DNA of 64,000 nucleotides, taken from the NCBI GenBank assembly GCA_019828595.1, contig JAHQRK010000005.1, positions 2,976,001 through 3,040,000 of the forward strand, in the 5' to 3' direction. The translations under genes and the position numbers were made by a program. Below, piece by piece: positions 10,289 to 21,040 of the stretch. The stretch is from Aphanomyces cochlioides (Eukaryota > Oomycota > Saprolegniomycetes > Saprolegniales > Verrucalvaceae). How positions within the stretch are numbered: the first letter of the stretch is position 1; every line of letters starts with the position of its first letter. The notes beneath the pieces were generated by a model, which was not told the DNA's origin, did not search any database, and saw only the letters and a program-made list of their open reading frames with translations.

Positions 10289-10636
10289 ATGTCCAAGAAC
10301 TTGGGAGTGCCATTGAGCTTGCTGCATGAAGGCGAAGGCCATTCGATCACGCTTGAACTCAAGAATGGTGAAATATACAGAGGACACTTGGTTGAGAGCG
10401 AAGACAGCATGAATTGCCAGCTGAAACAAGTTACGTTGACCAGTCGAGATGGACAGATCCATCGGTTGGAGCAAGTTTACATTCGCGGATCGCAGGTGAA
10501 GCTGTTTATTTTGCCAGATATGCTACAGAAATCACCTCTGTTCAAGAAGGTACAGGCGCTCAAGAAACCCGAAGAGAAAAAGCCAAAGAAAGGTAAAGGA
10601 CGAGGCCGTGGCCGAGGTAAACCCGCGGCTGCATGA
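10289..10636 (+). CDS. SNRPD3: Small nuclear ribonucleoprotein SmD3
   Basis: Intronless, 115 residues. The Sm1 motif (EGHSITLELKNGEIYRGHL) and Sm2 motif (LEQVYIRGSQVKLFILPDML) are both complete. The spacer ESEDSMNCQLKQVTLT is characteristic of SmD3. The C-terminal tail is Lys/Gly/Arg rich (GKGRGRGRGK), the usual target of symmetric dimethylation. The protein is one of seven core Sm subunits that ring the Sm site of U1, U2, U4 and U5 snRNA. Length and termini match the family. Confidence 0.95.
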   Translation: MSKNLGVPLSLLHEGEGHSITLELKNGEIYRGHLVESEDSMNCQLKQVTLTSRDGQIHRLEQVYIRGSQVKLFILPDMLQKSPLFKKVQALKKPEEKKPKKGKGRGRGRGKPAAA

Positions 10637-10729
10637 GCAAGTCGTCCCCACGAGACACATTAGTACGAAAGAGCGCGACAAGGCCTGTTATGCTATTAAT
10701 CTACCCCCAATTCATGATAAATACTACGC

Positions 10730-11747
10730 CTAGACGATCTGCAAGGCGACATTGTCCGCATCTTCCAAAACTTGGTAGTTCCAGTTGATTTGGCAGCGGA
10801 GATAGTTCAAGTACAGACCACCGATGACCATGCACAGTAAGGACGCACAGAATGCCATCACGGTCGCACTTGGAAACCAGAGCGCAAAGATAAAAGCCTG
10901 GAAGTCGAATGTTCCATGAAGCAAAATGGCTGGTGCAAGGACAGATGCAATACGGGGAGCATTCTGCATGGTAGAGAGAAGACGCATGCCTGTGATAGAA
11001 GTGCAAATCATGTGGAGTGGCGTCGCGATCACTCCTCGGAGGATCGCAGTCTCGATCTTGACGGCAAACTCGGGGTTTACAAATGTGTAGCCAACGTTTT
11101 CCATGGTCGCAAAGCCACAGCCTGCAGAGGCAAAGCAAAGTACCGTGAAGAGGGGGTCCACGCCATGCGCGGTCAAATCTGGCACACATAGGCCTGACCC
11201 AATGCAGGACTTGCCTTTGACAATCCAATACTTGACGTACTCTTCCACCGAGCCAGCGACAAGAAAGGACATGAAGAGGAGGCCGAACACAATGTTGAAA
11301 GAGTTGTGAATATGGAGGTGAGCCAACGCATCGGCAGTAGTGGTATTGTGATGGCGGGCATCGCGGATTTGGGATAAAATGTGATCGGTGTCCATCGCAA
11401 AAAAGATCACACCGCCCAAAAAAGCCATGATGGACTCGATGAGCAAAGCAAGAGCTGTCCCAGGGAGGAAGCCTCCAACGAATAGACGCAAAAGCATGTC
11501 CACATCGACTTGTTCGTGTTTGCATTGTCTATATCGATAGACGCACGCAGCAAATACACACGGAGGGACATAAAGCACCGCAAGCGGCACGAAATTCGAA
11601 GGCACCGCTAGAATCTACATCGTAGAGTTAAACATGACGATGACAGCATGCCATATCAACCGTCAAGAGCGGAATGACGCCGAGGAAGAGCACAAGGGCC
11701 GTGCGCGAGAGACAGGAGAGTGGCGCCATGCTTGTTGAAATACTCAT
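10730..11747 (-). CDS. PrsW-like intramembrane protease family protein
   Basis: Two exons separated by a 46-nt intron (11615-11660) encode about 323 residues with 8-9 hydrophobic segments. Three motifs in separate helices match the PrsW (M82) / CPBP clan: SVEEYVKYW (E-E-x-x-K), GFATMENVGY (F-x3-E-N) and LHGTFDF (H-x3-D). In this clan Glu and His residues are proposed to form the active site inside the membrane. In bacteria PrsW cleaves anti-sigma factors; no substrate can be inferred here. The start at 11747 (MSISTSMAPLSCLS) gives a conventional first TM. An upstream in-frame ATG at 11810 would add 21 residues. Confidence 0.75.
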
Positions 11748-11875
11748 CCAGAAGGCATAGAAAAAAACATAAAGCCCTGCACCCCTAAACCACTTAACCC
11801 CTATTTTCATAACCCTTGGCCTAAAACACTGCACCCCTAACTTGAATCGGAATTGTTTGATCTTCAGACCAAACG

Positions 11876-13161
11876 TTATCGTTTCTGCTTAAATAGCGCC
11901 GCTATCTGCTCGAAGTTGGCTGTGTTGGTGGCGTCGATGAGGTGGAAGAATGTGATAATTGTGTCCATGGTCCACTCGGAGAGGAGGGTTTTGTCTTCGG
12001 CGTAGGTATCAATGTCCTCAGTCGTGACGGTGGTGGCTACTGAGTGCGTATGGCTTTCCCTCGTCGCCCGGCAGCGGAAAAGACTGCGAACACGAGTCGT
12101 TTGACGTAATGTCCTGTCGACGCCAAAATGCATTTGTGGTGTGGCAGTTTTCCGATCGAGAATGATCCTACAACTGTTTGTGAGGAGCAGGTTGATGGCA
12201 AAGCACGGACCAGCCGCTCACGCTAAATGTGATGGACTGCTTGGGCAGTGGATAGACGTGGTCTTCCGCGACAGTACGCATGACGATCACAAATCGATCC
12301 GGTGTGATCACTTTTTGCACGAGGACATTCAGCACGAGCGACTCGTCGTCTCCAATGCCTTTGACGACGTCCACTTGAGCGTAGCACATGCTCTCCGATA
12401 CTTTCTCGAGGCACTAGCGAGAAGATTTGAGCTCTTCCTGGCTGCAGAGTCTCTTACTTTGACATGCCACTGGTCTGTGTCAATGGAAGATGTAAATGTT
12501 GCCCACATGGCAGATCCAACTGCATCAAGAGCCATGGGAACGATCCGATGCCGAGCGGCATCCACGACACAGCCACCAGCAAACAGTTTGAGCTCACCCT
12601 CGGTCTCGTCGTCATCGATGTAGCTCTCATGGACCTCGAGCGCTGCTTGGGCTTTGCGAGCCACTTGGTCGAGGATCCACTTGTAGGCTTTGACTCGGAA
12701 GGCGCTGTCGACGAGTGCGTGTGTGGAACCTGCGTCGGGCTCTAGCATCTACAGCAGTCAACTCGTCAATGGCAGTCGGCGGTGGTCGCTTGTACCGCGT
12801 CAAACTTGAATGCCTTGAACGACGACGTGGACGAAGCGCGACTCTCTCGGACACTCGAGTGTCGCGTCGATCTCTGGCTTTGCTGGCTGCGTTGGCTCGC
12901 TAGGCTTCGTTGACTCCGTTGACTGCTTTGGCTTAGCATACTGCTTAAGCCACTTAGACTCGGCGAGCGCAGGCCCTGGAACGCTTCCTCCGTCGCGCGA
13001 ATCAAGTTCATCTTGGAGGTCATGCTCGTTTGGGACGACATCACGGCGATGTGTCTCATGTGCGGCGAGCTGCTGTCGCTTTTTGAGCGAGCTCTTGCAT
13101 CTGAAGTGCCTCGAGGCGGCAAAGCCACCGAGCCGCGCTGGCGGGTGATGGCCCCGCCCAT
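11876..13161 (-). CDS. START-like (oomycete-type) protein A
   Basis: Four exons joined by introns of about 45 nt. The N-terminal ~120 residues are Ser/Gln/Arg rich and low complexity (SQRSQRSLASQRSQQSQR). The C-terminal part matches the lipid-binding START-like family abundant in oomycetes. It has VDAARHRIVPMALDAVGSAMW, then DQWHVK, VLNVLVQKVITPDRFVIVMRTVAEDHVYPL and GWIIL near the end. Typical members bind unknown lipids or act downstream of FYVE domains, which are absent here. The gene is divergent from a second copy at 13389, with similar exon order, so the two are probably an old tandem inversion. A TATA-like TATTTATAG lies about 25 bp upstream of the chosen ATG, so the true start may be a later Met. 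Confidence 0.65.
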
Positions 13162-13388
13162 CTTTTTTGAAATGCGACCGTAGCTATAAATATCACATGA
13201 CGAGTGTCGAAAAGGTCGGACGAGGACAAAGCACGCGGCGATCCCCGGTCTTGGAAAGCAGCCGCTGAAAACCACGCAGCGTCTAGCTCTCAGGGGGGAT
13301 TAACGCCCTTGGCTTGACTTTGTTCGGAGTGGACTGCCCGCTATTTTCATCGGTGATCTCGCGGGGTTGTCGGTTACGTGAGTGCTTC
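13162..13388. promoter_or_regulatory. 227-bp shared intergenic region of the divergent START-like pair
   Basis: This short stretch separates the start codons of two divergent paralogues, so it should carry both promoters. On the minus strand it has TATTTATAG (about 13183-13191) close to the ATG of gene A. No clear TATA box is seen for gene B. Direct evidence is limited to position and the TATA-like string. Confidence 0.4.
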
Positions 13389-14505
13389 ATGGGAAACAAC
13401 ACAAGCGCGAGTGGCCAGCGGACCAAGCCACCGGCCAAGATCGTCTCCGTGCAGCCAAAGACTCCCGCAACGTCGTCAACCCCAACACATCGCGATCGAT
13501 GCGCGGAGGAGGCGACGGACACGTCACAGTTCGAGTCCATCGCTCCACCAATGATGCCACCTCAACGGACTAGTCCGCCACGACTTCGCAAGCACAAAAC
13601 ACACAAAAGCAGCACCTTCGTACGACTTGTCCAAGTCGTTGTTGATCTGTGATGTGATGTAGAACGTTGAGACTGAGAGTCATACGCTACTCGGTGGAGA
13701 CGCAAGACCGAGCGACATCCAGCAAATTGCAGAGCACCTCATGCGCAAGAAACCCGTCGCGCTCCAGAAGTTGAAGAAGTACGTTGGCCATGACTGCCGT
13801 GATGCCATACGGCTCTTCCACCCCACGACCAAGTCGAGCAACGACGAAGTGGCCGTCGATCTCGTTCGAAACCGAGTGAGCGAGGTGCATTTAGAAGCCT
13901 TTGCACGCTGCGTGTGGGGCACACTCACGACGCCCGCGACACATCCAGGTTGCACCATTGAGGTAGGCTTCAACCTGTCCGTCTTCCACGAATGCTGACT
14001 CTAGTGCCTCGAGCGCATCAACGACAACACCATCTATAACCGCATCACCATTGACGACGTTCCTCTCGTCATGCACCTCCTGAGCCACCAAGCGAGATCA
14101 CCCGACCGAATTGTCATTGTCTTTCGCAATATTGTCGACGACGGCGAGTTTCCGCTGGAAGGACAGCCCTTCGTGGTGCTCCTGAGTGGCTGGTAAGCTT
14201 TGTAGCTCCAAGGTTAACTGAGGAGAGCGCGTAGGTTGGTTTTGGACCGGGACCAGCAGGCCACACACGCGCGGACATTCGTCAAGTTTCGAGGGACACA
14301 AGTTCGCCAGAGCAACAACAACGTCGACAAAACGAGTGAAGAAAGCACGTGGCTCGATGCAATCGCGACTAAGTTGTTCGACCTCGTCGAGACGACCAAC
14401 AAAACGAAACTGCATGGCACCATCCACGACAATCCTGGCACAACCACCGCTACTCGGCGCAAGCATAGTGCCGCGTCGAACGGAAACTGTTTCGAATCCA
14501 GATAA
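13389..14505 (+). CDS. START-like (oomycete-type) protein B
   Basis: Four exons (introns 13620-13662, one after TIE near 13962, one after GW near 14195). The N-terminus is Thr/Ser/Pro rich. The domain part reads IQQIAEHLMRKKPVALQKL, LEAFARCVWGTL, CLERINDNTIYNRI, PDRIVIVFRNIVDDGEFPLEG and LLSGWLVLDRD. The same segments, in the same order, occur in protein A (RFVIVMRTVAEDH.., SGWIIL), so the two are paralogues. The product is about 330 residues and I infer lipid binding from the family only. No FYVE or bZIP module is present. It is transcribed away from gene A across 227 bp. Confidence 0.65.
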
Positions 14506-15312
14506 GAAGCGCACGATGCTCCCCACCACGTCCATGTTGATTCATGCGCTTAGTCTCAAGTTTTTGTTACAATACAGTCATGCGTCTTTAAAGAAGCATG
14601 ACGGCATCGCCACTGCTGAGTAAAACCAACCAAACCGAGCTCTTTCCACTCGTGAAAAAGACGTTGTGTCATCGGTCACATCCAGAGTTTCCTTCCACAG
14701 TCGCGCTGGATGCTTTATTGTCGTGCGAAATGCACGCGTCTATCACATTGAGTCAACAATCCCCACTTCCTCTCCCATGCGTCTCCGTCACTTCGATGCA
14801 GCTCGTTCAACCACGGACAGAGTCCCGCGTTTCCTTTTTCTCCTTTGAGATTGCAACTAAAAGAGTCATCAGCCGCGGTATCCTTCCATCCGCAGCCATC
14901 CAAAACGAGTCGATCGCGTCGAGTCTGCGCCATTCTTTCCATCTTCATCTTCCTGGGCAAAACAGTTTGTCCATACCTATAATTTAAAAAGGCATCAAAA
15001 AGATAGTTCGGATGCGATTCGAGAGCGGCTGAGACCATCGACATTCTGGGTTGCGGTCCTTCCACTACCAAGAGCGGAGGTTTTTCCCTGCTCTGTGAAC
15101 CAGCCTGAGGCGGTGCACCTCTCTTTACGGACCTAGTGGGACATACTTTCGTTTATCCCACTATGTCCACTCCTGGTTTGGAACGGACAACCCATCCACA
15201 TGCCGTGTATAGATCCCTCACAATAGTGACCTCTCCCTCAAAGAACCCTACCCCGCCAGAAGCTTGCAGTTACAAGTTGACGCCACTCAACCCGGTACTA
15301 ACGTCATAAATT
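14506..15312. other. Gap without a convincing gene
   Basis: Only overlapping short open frames of poor codon quality occur here (for example minus 14715-15071). A small inverted repeat, TAGTGGGA..TCCCACTA, lies near 15135-15170 with an 8-bp stem. I see no tRNA cloverleaf and no transposon ends. Confidence 0.4.
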
Positions 15313-15594
15313 TTATTTTGTATAAGCTGACAGTTGGTCCCGACTTCGATCCCACGTGACGACGATCTTTTTTCCATTCTTCGAAGTCAGGACTCGGAGT
15401 TGGTGGTACACGTTGGTGTAGCCGTATGCAGCCTTCTCGCCACGAATGCCGCCTGTGCAAAACATCACGATCAGTTTGTCCTTGGCGACATCTTTCAGCT
15501 GTGTATTGGCTTCCTGTGGAAACGAACGAAAGCTCTTGATGTTGAGATCGACTGCCTTTTCAAACGATGCCGCAAGTCTTCCCCATGCTGTCAA
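15313..15594 (-). pseudogene. Rhodanese-domain (TrhO/UPF0176-like) remnant
   Basis: A single frame of 93 residues contains AVDLNIKSFRSFPQ and VMFCTGGIRGEKA. These correspond to the catalytic loop of rhodanese proteins of the tRNA uridine hydroxylase (TrhO/YceA) type, where the loop is FCTGGIRCEK. The catalytic Cys is present but the second Cys is Gly. The following segment (YGYTNVYHQL) is only roughly family-like, then similarity is lost. The frame stays open upstream to about 15690 without a good start or the usual N-terminal part. I call it a truncated or decaying copy. Confidence 0.45.
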
Positions 15595-15771
15595 GATGAA
15601 CGACGCAGAGGCTGGAATGGAGAAAGCGACGGGTACTTGGATTGTTGGCTCGTTGGAATCGTCTTGAACATGCGGGATGGATTTCGGAGACTTGGACGAG
15701 ATGGAGACGATTAGCGACGTTGATCGAGGACGATGGAATGAATGAAGACAAGCCGTAGCCTAGTTTTCAGC

Positions 15772-17658
15772 ATGGGATATGAGAGGTCTGCCCTCTTGGA
15801 GAAGGAGGACTTGCCGTCGTGGAATTGACGGAGTATTCCGGGTGGAGGTTTGAGAATTACGTTTTGAATTGGAGAGGCGGTTGGGCAGTTAGAGTTTCGA
15901 CCGATATGTTGATGCGCGAGAGCCCCTTGTCGGCAAGCCAAGTGTCATGTACGTAGAGAAATTGGCAGCAGGATTGCTTGATGGATAGGTTTGCCAGGTT
16001 ATGACTTTGTAGCGCTGTCCAAGAGTGAAGCCCCTGACGAAGTGGGAATTGGAGACGAAGGAGGTGCTCTGCGTCCAGGTGGAGCGCCGTTGTTTCGTTC
16101 CAAGGAGGTGATCGGATTGTTGTGTCAATACTGGGCCATTGGCTTTGTGCTTGGTGGCCTTAAGGGCTTGCGTCTGCCAGTTTTCAATTACTACTTCAAT
16201 CTTCCAGGGTCAGTATTGATGCGGTGGTTTGCCGTGACAACGTGAGCCACAGGTACCAGATCACAGCAGCGAGTGCGTTGGTCGCGCTTGGATGGTCGTT
16301 CAAGGTTTTTATCGGTCTTGTCTCCGATTGCATTCCTCTCTGCGGCTACCGTCGCAAGGGGTACATGCTCCTTGGGTGGACGCTTTGTCTGGCATTCACG
16401 CTGTCGCTCGCGCTTGTATCTTGGAGTGGTCAATCAACAATCCTCTTGTCCATGGGCGCCTCTTTTGGCTCTGTAATTGCTGTCGTCGCCTCTGATGCTG
16501 TGCTCGTCGACATGGCACAGCGCGAACCCGTGTCAATTCGTGGCCAGCTCCAAACTGCCATGTACAGCTTGCGGACTATCGGCAACATAGCTGCGACTTT
16601 ACTTGTTGGCGTGGGTCTCAACAGCTCGCAGTACGGTGGCCATTTCACATTTTCGCTTTCACTCTCAACGTTCTTCTGGTGCTTGGCAATTCCAAGTCTT
16701 GCCGCGATTCCATGTACGATCTGCCTTGTCGTTGAGCCAACAGCGGTGAACCAAACTATCCGTGCTTATGCTGCTTCCCTCTGGTCGTTGCTACAGTCGC
16801 GAGTCGTGTGGCAGATCCTGCTCTTCAAGTTTTGGAATCATTTGTTTCATAGCATTGGGTCGACGGCGACACCGGGCATTGCCAAAGTGCGTTGTTGCCG
16901 TCCCCTTTTTCGTCTAATCTTGGCTAGATCTGGTGCCGCGTGCAGCCCATCAACAGCATGGTTGCCCACATCGTTGGCTTTCTCTTCTTTTTGGCCACCC
17001 TTGTGGTCACGGGACGATATGGTCTTCAGTGGAATTGGCGAACTGTTATCTGGTCCACGACGATTGCCGTCACTGGCATCGATGCCACAGTCACCTACTT
17101 GATTATTTTCAACGTCATCCGTAGTGAATGGTTTTACCTTGGCGTGCCGCTTGCCGAACAGTTTCCGATCGCTGTAGCTTTCATGGTGGCCACCTTCATG
17201 TCTGTCGAAGTGGCCGACATGGGCAACGAAGGTAGTGAGACCGTCGTGCACTCTTGATACGACGTAGGTGTGGTGTATGGCCTGCTCACGACTGTTTCCA
17301 ATCTCACGGCGCCAGTCTCGGCCATGCTCACGAATCTCATCAGCGCTTTCTTTGACATTGAAACCCCGTTTCTCATTCTTGACACGCCGTACGTTCGAAG
17401 ACAAGTGGCCATTTCCTATGGTAATCCGCACACGTTTCCATCGCGTCTTTGACATGTTGGATAGCTATCGCGTACGGTACTACTGGCCTTGCTCTCATCG
17501 CGCTTGTGTTGTGTCCTCGGCAGAAAGCCGAGTTGCAGGCGTTGAAGCAGCGTGGCGAACGGTCTCCGATTGCAGGCGCTGCCGTCGTTGTCGGTGTCGT
17601 GGGCTGCTTGGCGATAGCTGTAGCCAGCAATGTCATGTACGAGGGCATCTTTCTGTAA
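15772..17658 (+). CDS. Folate/biopterin transporter (BT1/FBT family, MFS)
   Basis: Spliced from about seven exons with 36-77 nt introns, this yields a 12-TM protein of about 520 residues. Early segments include LLCQYWAIGFVLGGLKGLRLP and ALGWSFKVFIGLVSDCIPLCGYRRKGYML, the latter being the BT1 signature loop. They are followed by DAVLVDMAQREP, RGQLQTAMYSLRTIGN, and a second half with AFMVATFMSVEVADMGNEG and VYGLLTTVSNL. Oomycetes carry large FBT families that move folates or pterins across membranes. The start is uncertain: ATG 15772 (MGYERSALLEKEDLP) works with a 77-nt intron at 15816-15892, otherwise ATG 15906. The C-terminus ends SNVMYEGIFL. Confidence 0.82.
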
Positions 17659-17854
17659 CATCCACGAGCTTTCCTTAGGTCTGTGTCGTCTGGAATGTCG
17701 TGCTCCATCTTTGCCGGCGGCAAAGGCTGCTAGAATGTCTGAAGTTTCGAATAAGATATCATATTTTTGAAACGGTCATCCGTATAAAGTTTTTTTATCC
17801 GGATTGTCTTCAATTGGCATTTGAACGCAACGTCCGAACGCCCCAGAAGTCGAT

Positions 17855-19961
17855 ATGCCACATCAAGACTGGATCCGCGTCCTTCGCGGCGTTGGCCTTG
17901 TCGCTGAGCACGTCGTGAAGAATGCCAAGCCAGTCGAAGAGCAGTCTAGACGTGCGCTGAGCCACGCCGTCGATTTGATCTCAATGACGCCGCAAGTAGC
18001 GTCCCAAGTGATTCGATTGCAGCAACAGCAATTCGCACAACAGTCGTCAGAAACTGTGCCGCAGAGTGAGGACGTGACCGCGCGTCCTTCTTATATCGAA
18101 GATAAGACTCCTGTCCAGCTGTCACCAGTCGTTGCAACTCCTACTCCAGCTCCACCTGCCGCTGCTCCAATTACGACGTTCACGACTGCAACGGAAATTC
18201 AGCCAGAAGTGAAAGTTGCACCATTCACTCAACCAGCTCCTAGCACTCCAGAGATGCCAATTTCAGCGGTGAAGGAGCTCCGACGCGTAGAGCCACCGCG
18301 TCCTGCACCAGTGCAATTGGAATCTCTCTTGTCTCCAGCGGCTAATAAGGAATGGACTGAAAAGCACGTGCCGTCGTCGCCATTGGCACGCATAGTTGGT
18401 TTTGGTGCCCTTGCCGCTCGCTTGGCTGTTGGTACTGCCACTGCTGTGATTCAAAACCAAGCAGCAGCACCAAATGAGAAGAAGACGATTCACCAAGCAT
18501 TCGTCTCGGATCAAAACGCCGAACGACTCGCAGATGCTCTCTGCACAATGCGTGGAGTACGTCATCCAACTTGAATTTGTATTCAAACGTTTGTGTAGGC
18601 GGCTCTAAAGCTTGGTCAAATGCTCAGCATCCAAGACGAGAATTTGATTCCACCTCAGCTCGCCGCTGCTCTCGACCGCGTGCGTCAAAAGTAACGACGT
18701 CATCTCTCTGTTGTGGAAGTTTATGATGTCCTAGTGCTCACATCATGCCCAAGTCGCAATTGTTTGCTCAGCTGACGAAAGAATGGGGAGAAGACTGGCG
18801 CGACCACTTTGAATCCTTTGACGAAGTCCCGCTCGCTGCTGCCTCCATCGGCCAGGTCCACAAAGCTGTGCTGAAATCTGGCGAAGTCGTCGCCGTCAAG
18901 ATCCAATACCCAGGCGTTGCTGAGAGCATTGCGAGCGACTTGCTCAACTTGAAGCGCTTGGTCACGTACATGAACGTGTTTCCCAAGGGATTGTACATTG
19001 ACGAAGTCATTCGGTACGTCTTTCTATTGCATCTTGTGTTGAGAGACGGGAATTTCCTCTGCGTAGCGTCGGTCAAGAAGAATTGACGGAAGAATGCAAT
19101 TACTCGCAAGAGGCGGAGAATCAAATCAAGTTCAAGCAATTGATTGACGAGTATGAACTCTCCAAGAACTTTATCGTGCCACAAGTGTACACGGACCTGT
19201 CGACGAATCGCATCTTGACGACAGGCTTCATTGGTGGCGTTCCGCTGGATAAAATCGTCCCGCTATCCCAAGAGGTGAGTGAACCCATCGGCAATGATGC
19301 CATGGATCTCATAAACTCTATCCAGATTCGCAACCACGTCGCGCGTCAGTTGCTTCAGTTGACGATCCATGAATTGTTTGTGTGGCGATTCATGCAAACC
19401 GACCCGAACTGGAGCAACTTTTTGTACGACCCCGAGACGGGAAAGATTGGCTTGATTGACTTTGGCGCCGCGCGGCAATATCCTGAAGATTTTGTTGAAA
19501 CCTACTTTGACATCGTCTGGGGTGCTGCTCAGCACGATGGCAAGAAGATGATGGATGCGTCATTCAAATTGGGATTCCTCACTGGTTCTTATGACTCGAT
19601 TGCCTTAGTATGCTCACGGAAACGCTAGGGGATGAGTCCAAGGATATGTTGGCAGCCCATGAAGCGGCTGGCATGGTTGTCGGCGAGCCATTTGCATCGC
19701 CTGAACCATTCGACTTCTACGGCAGTCAATTAACCCTCCGCTTGGCCAAGCACACGGAAATGTTCATGAAAGGTTTGTCGTCGTAGAGTTGAGGTGGAGC
19801 TAACTTGTGCGTGCTTAGGCCGTTTGACGCCACCACCGCGTGAAGTGTACTCGCTGCATCGCAAGTTGGCTGGTGCCTTCTTGATGTGCATTAAACTCAA
19901 GGCTGTCATTCCATGCCGAGATGTCCTTGAAGATGTCTCGAAGCTCTATCTCAAGAAATAA
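17855..19961 (+). CDS. COQ8: COQ8/ADCK-type atypical kinase
   Basis: Seven exons encode about 610 residues. The N-terminal ~200 are low complexity (Pro/Ala/Gln/Thr). The UbiB core has the KxGQ motif ([13 protein letters not shown]), the Ala-rich loop with AAASIGQVH, the Lys motif [10 protein letters not shown], then [10 protein letters not shown] and [10 protein letters not shown] (metal-binding DFG). The end, [21 protein letters not shown] and LKAVIPCRD, is typical. The family acts in mitochondrial coenzyme Q biosynthesis as an ATPase/kinase. A 51-nt intron at about 19275-19325 (GAG|GTGAGTG..CCAG) is a multiple of three and open, so it is easily missed; without it LSQE joins IRNHVARQ as in the family. 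The intron inside FLTG|DESKD lies at about 19586-19628. Confidence 0.9.
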
Positions 19962-20177
19962 AACAAGGCCATAGACAATCGCGGCGTCATGCCGTTTGAA
20001 ATATACTCTATTATGATCATGGTTGTGTAGTGGTGGAGCTGCTGGCAGAGGAGACAGCTAGAGGAGATCGCAGCGCAGCATCAAGGTCAGAGAGGTTTAG
20101 TGAATCCTCAGTGAGCCATTTGTGTTGCGTCCTTTCGCCTGGATCGTTCGCAGTTTCGTAACGCTTGGGACGACGAC

Positions 20178-20964
20178 ATGGTGGCGCCGCCGATGGTGTA
20201 CGAGGGCAAGGAAGAGCTTGGATTGCGTTCTGGCCAAGGTACAACCTCCTGAATATTGTCGCTCATGTAGCTAGGTGTGTTGAAATTTGCTAATGGTGAT
20301 ACGTATGTGGGCGACTTTGCCAAGGGATTCCGACATGGTCGTGGGGTTTACACATTCATGCACGGAACGCGTGTGTACGATGGAGAATGGCAGCGGAGTT
20401 TGCGCCATGGCAAGGGCAAAGAAGTGTGGCGTCAAGGCGAGTTGATCCTCTGGAGCTACGACGGCGCGTTTGTTAAAGACAAGAAACACGGCTTTGGCAT
20501 CGAACGCAAAGCGACGCAAGGAACGTACTCGGGATATTTTGTCAACGGTGTCAAGGAAGGCTCCGGCGTCATGACATGGCCCAACGGTAACACGTACGAC
20601 GGTCAATGGAAAGATGGGCGCATGTGCGGCCTTGGCAAGTAGATCGGGACCACTTCTAGATGCATTTTCATCACCAATCTGGTGTAGGTACGTCCGTCAA
20701 GCCGACGGAAGCTCGTATGACGGCATGTGGATCAATGGTCTACGCCATGGTCGTGGTCGTGCCGTCTCCAAAGACGAAGTAGATGCAACTCTGCCATGTT
20801 TAGCTTCATGACACGAATCTTTGCGGTAGATCTACGACGGCATGTGGAAAGAAGGTCTGAAACATGGCGAAGGATTTGTCGTCGTCAATGCCAAGCAGCG
20901 CCATGGCGTGTGGGAAAAAGGTCAACGGATCAAATGGACGTCCGCTGAAATGCTCATCAAGTAA
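20178..20964 (+). CDS. MORN-repeat protein
   Basis: Four exons encode about 215 residues made almost entirely of MORN repeats: YEGKEELGLRSGQGVLKF, YVGDFAKGFRHGRGVY, YDGEWQRSLRHGKGKE, YDGAFVKDKKHGFGIE, YSGYFVNGVKEGSGVM, YDGQWKDGRMCGLGK, YDGMWINGLRHGRGR and YDGMWKEGLKHGEGF, eight or so units. Such short MORN-only proteins often attach structures to membranes or occur in axonemes (MORN3-like, radial-spoke type). The exact orthologue cannot be fixed by eye. An open stretch before the ATG (QFRNAWDDD) follows a possible acceptor, so a 5' exon may exist. Confidence 0.82.
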
Positions 20965-21040
20965 AGACGATCAAGTTAATTTCACAACATTCAAATGTCA
21001 TATACAATATTAACTTCACACATTTCAAATGTCATATCGC

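Noticed and set aside
10701..11525. 274-codon minus frame overlapping the PrsW-like gene
   Set aside because: It is the alternative-frame shadow; the PrsW frame has membrane helices and all motifs.
11765..11840. CCCCTAA-rich sequence as a telomere remnant
   Set aside because: Only scattered, irregular copies (two of TGCACCCCTAA) within or next to a gene start; no tandem array.
15120..15180. tRNA or 5S-like structure in the gap
   Set aside because: Only one 8-bp stem; no cloverleaf, no conserved T-arm sequence.
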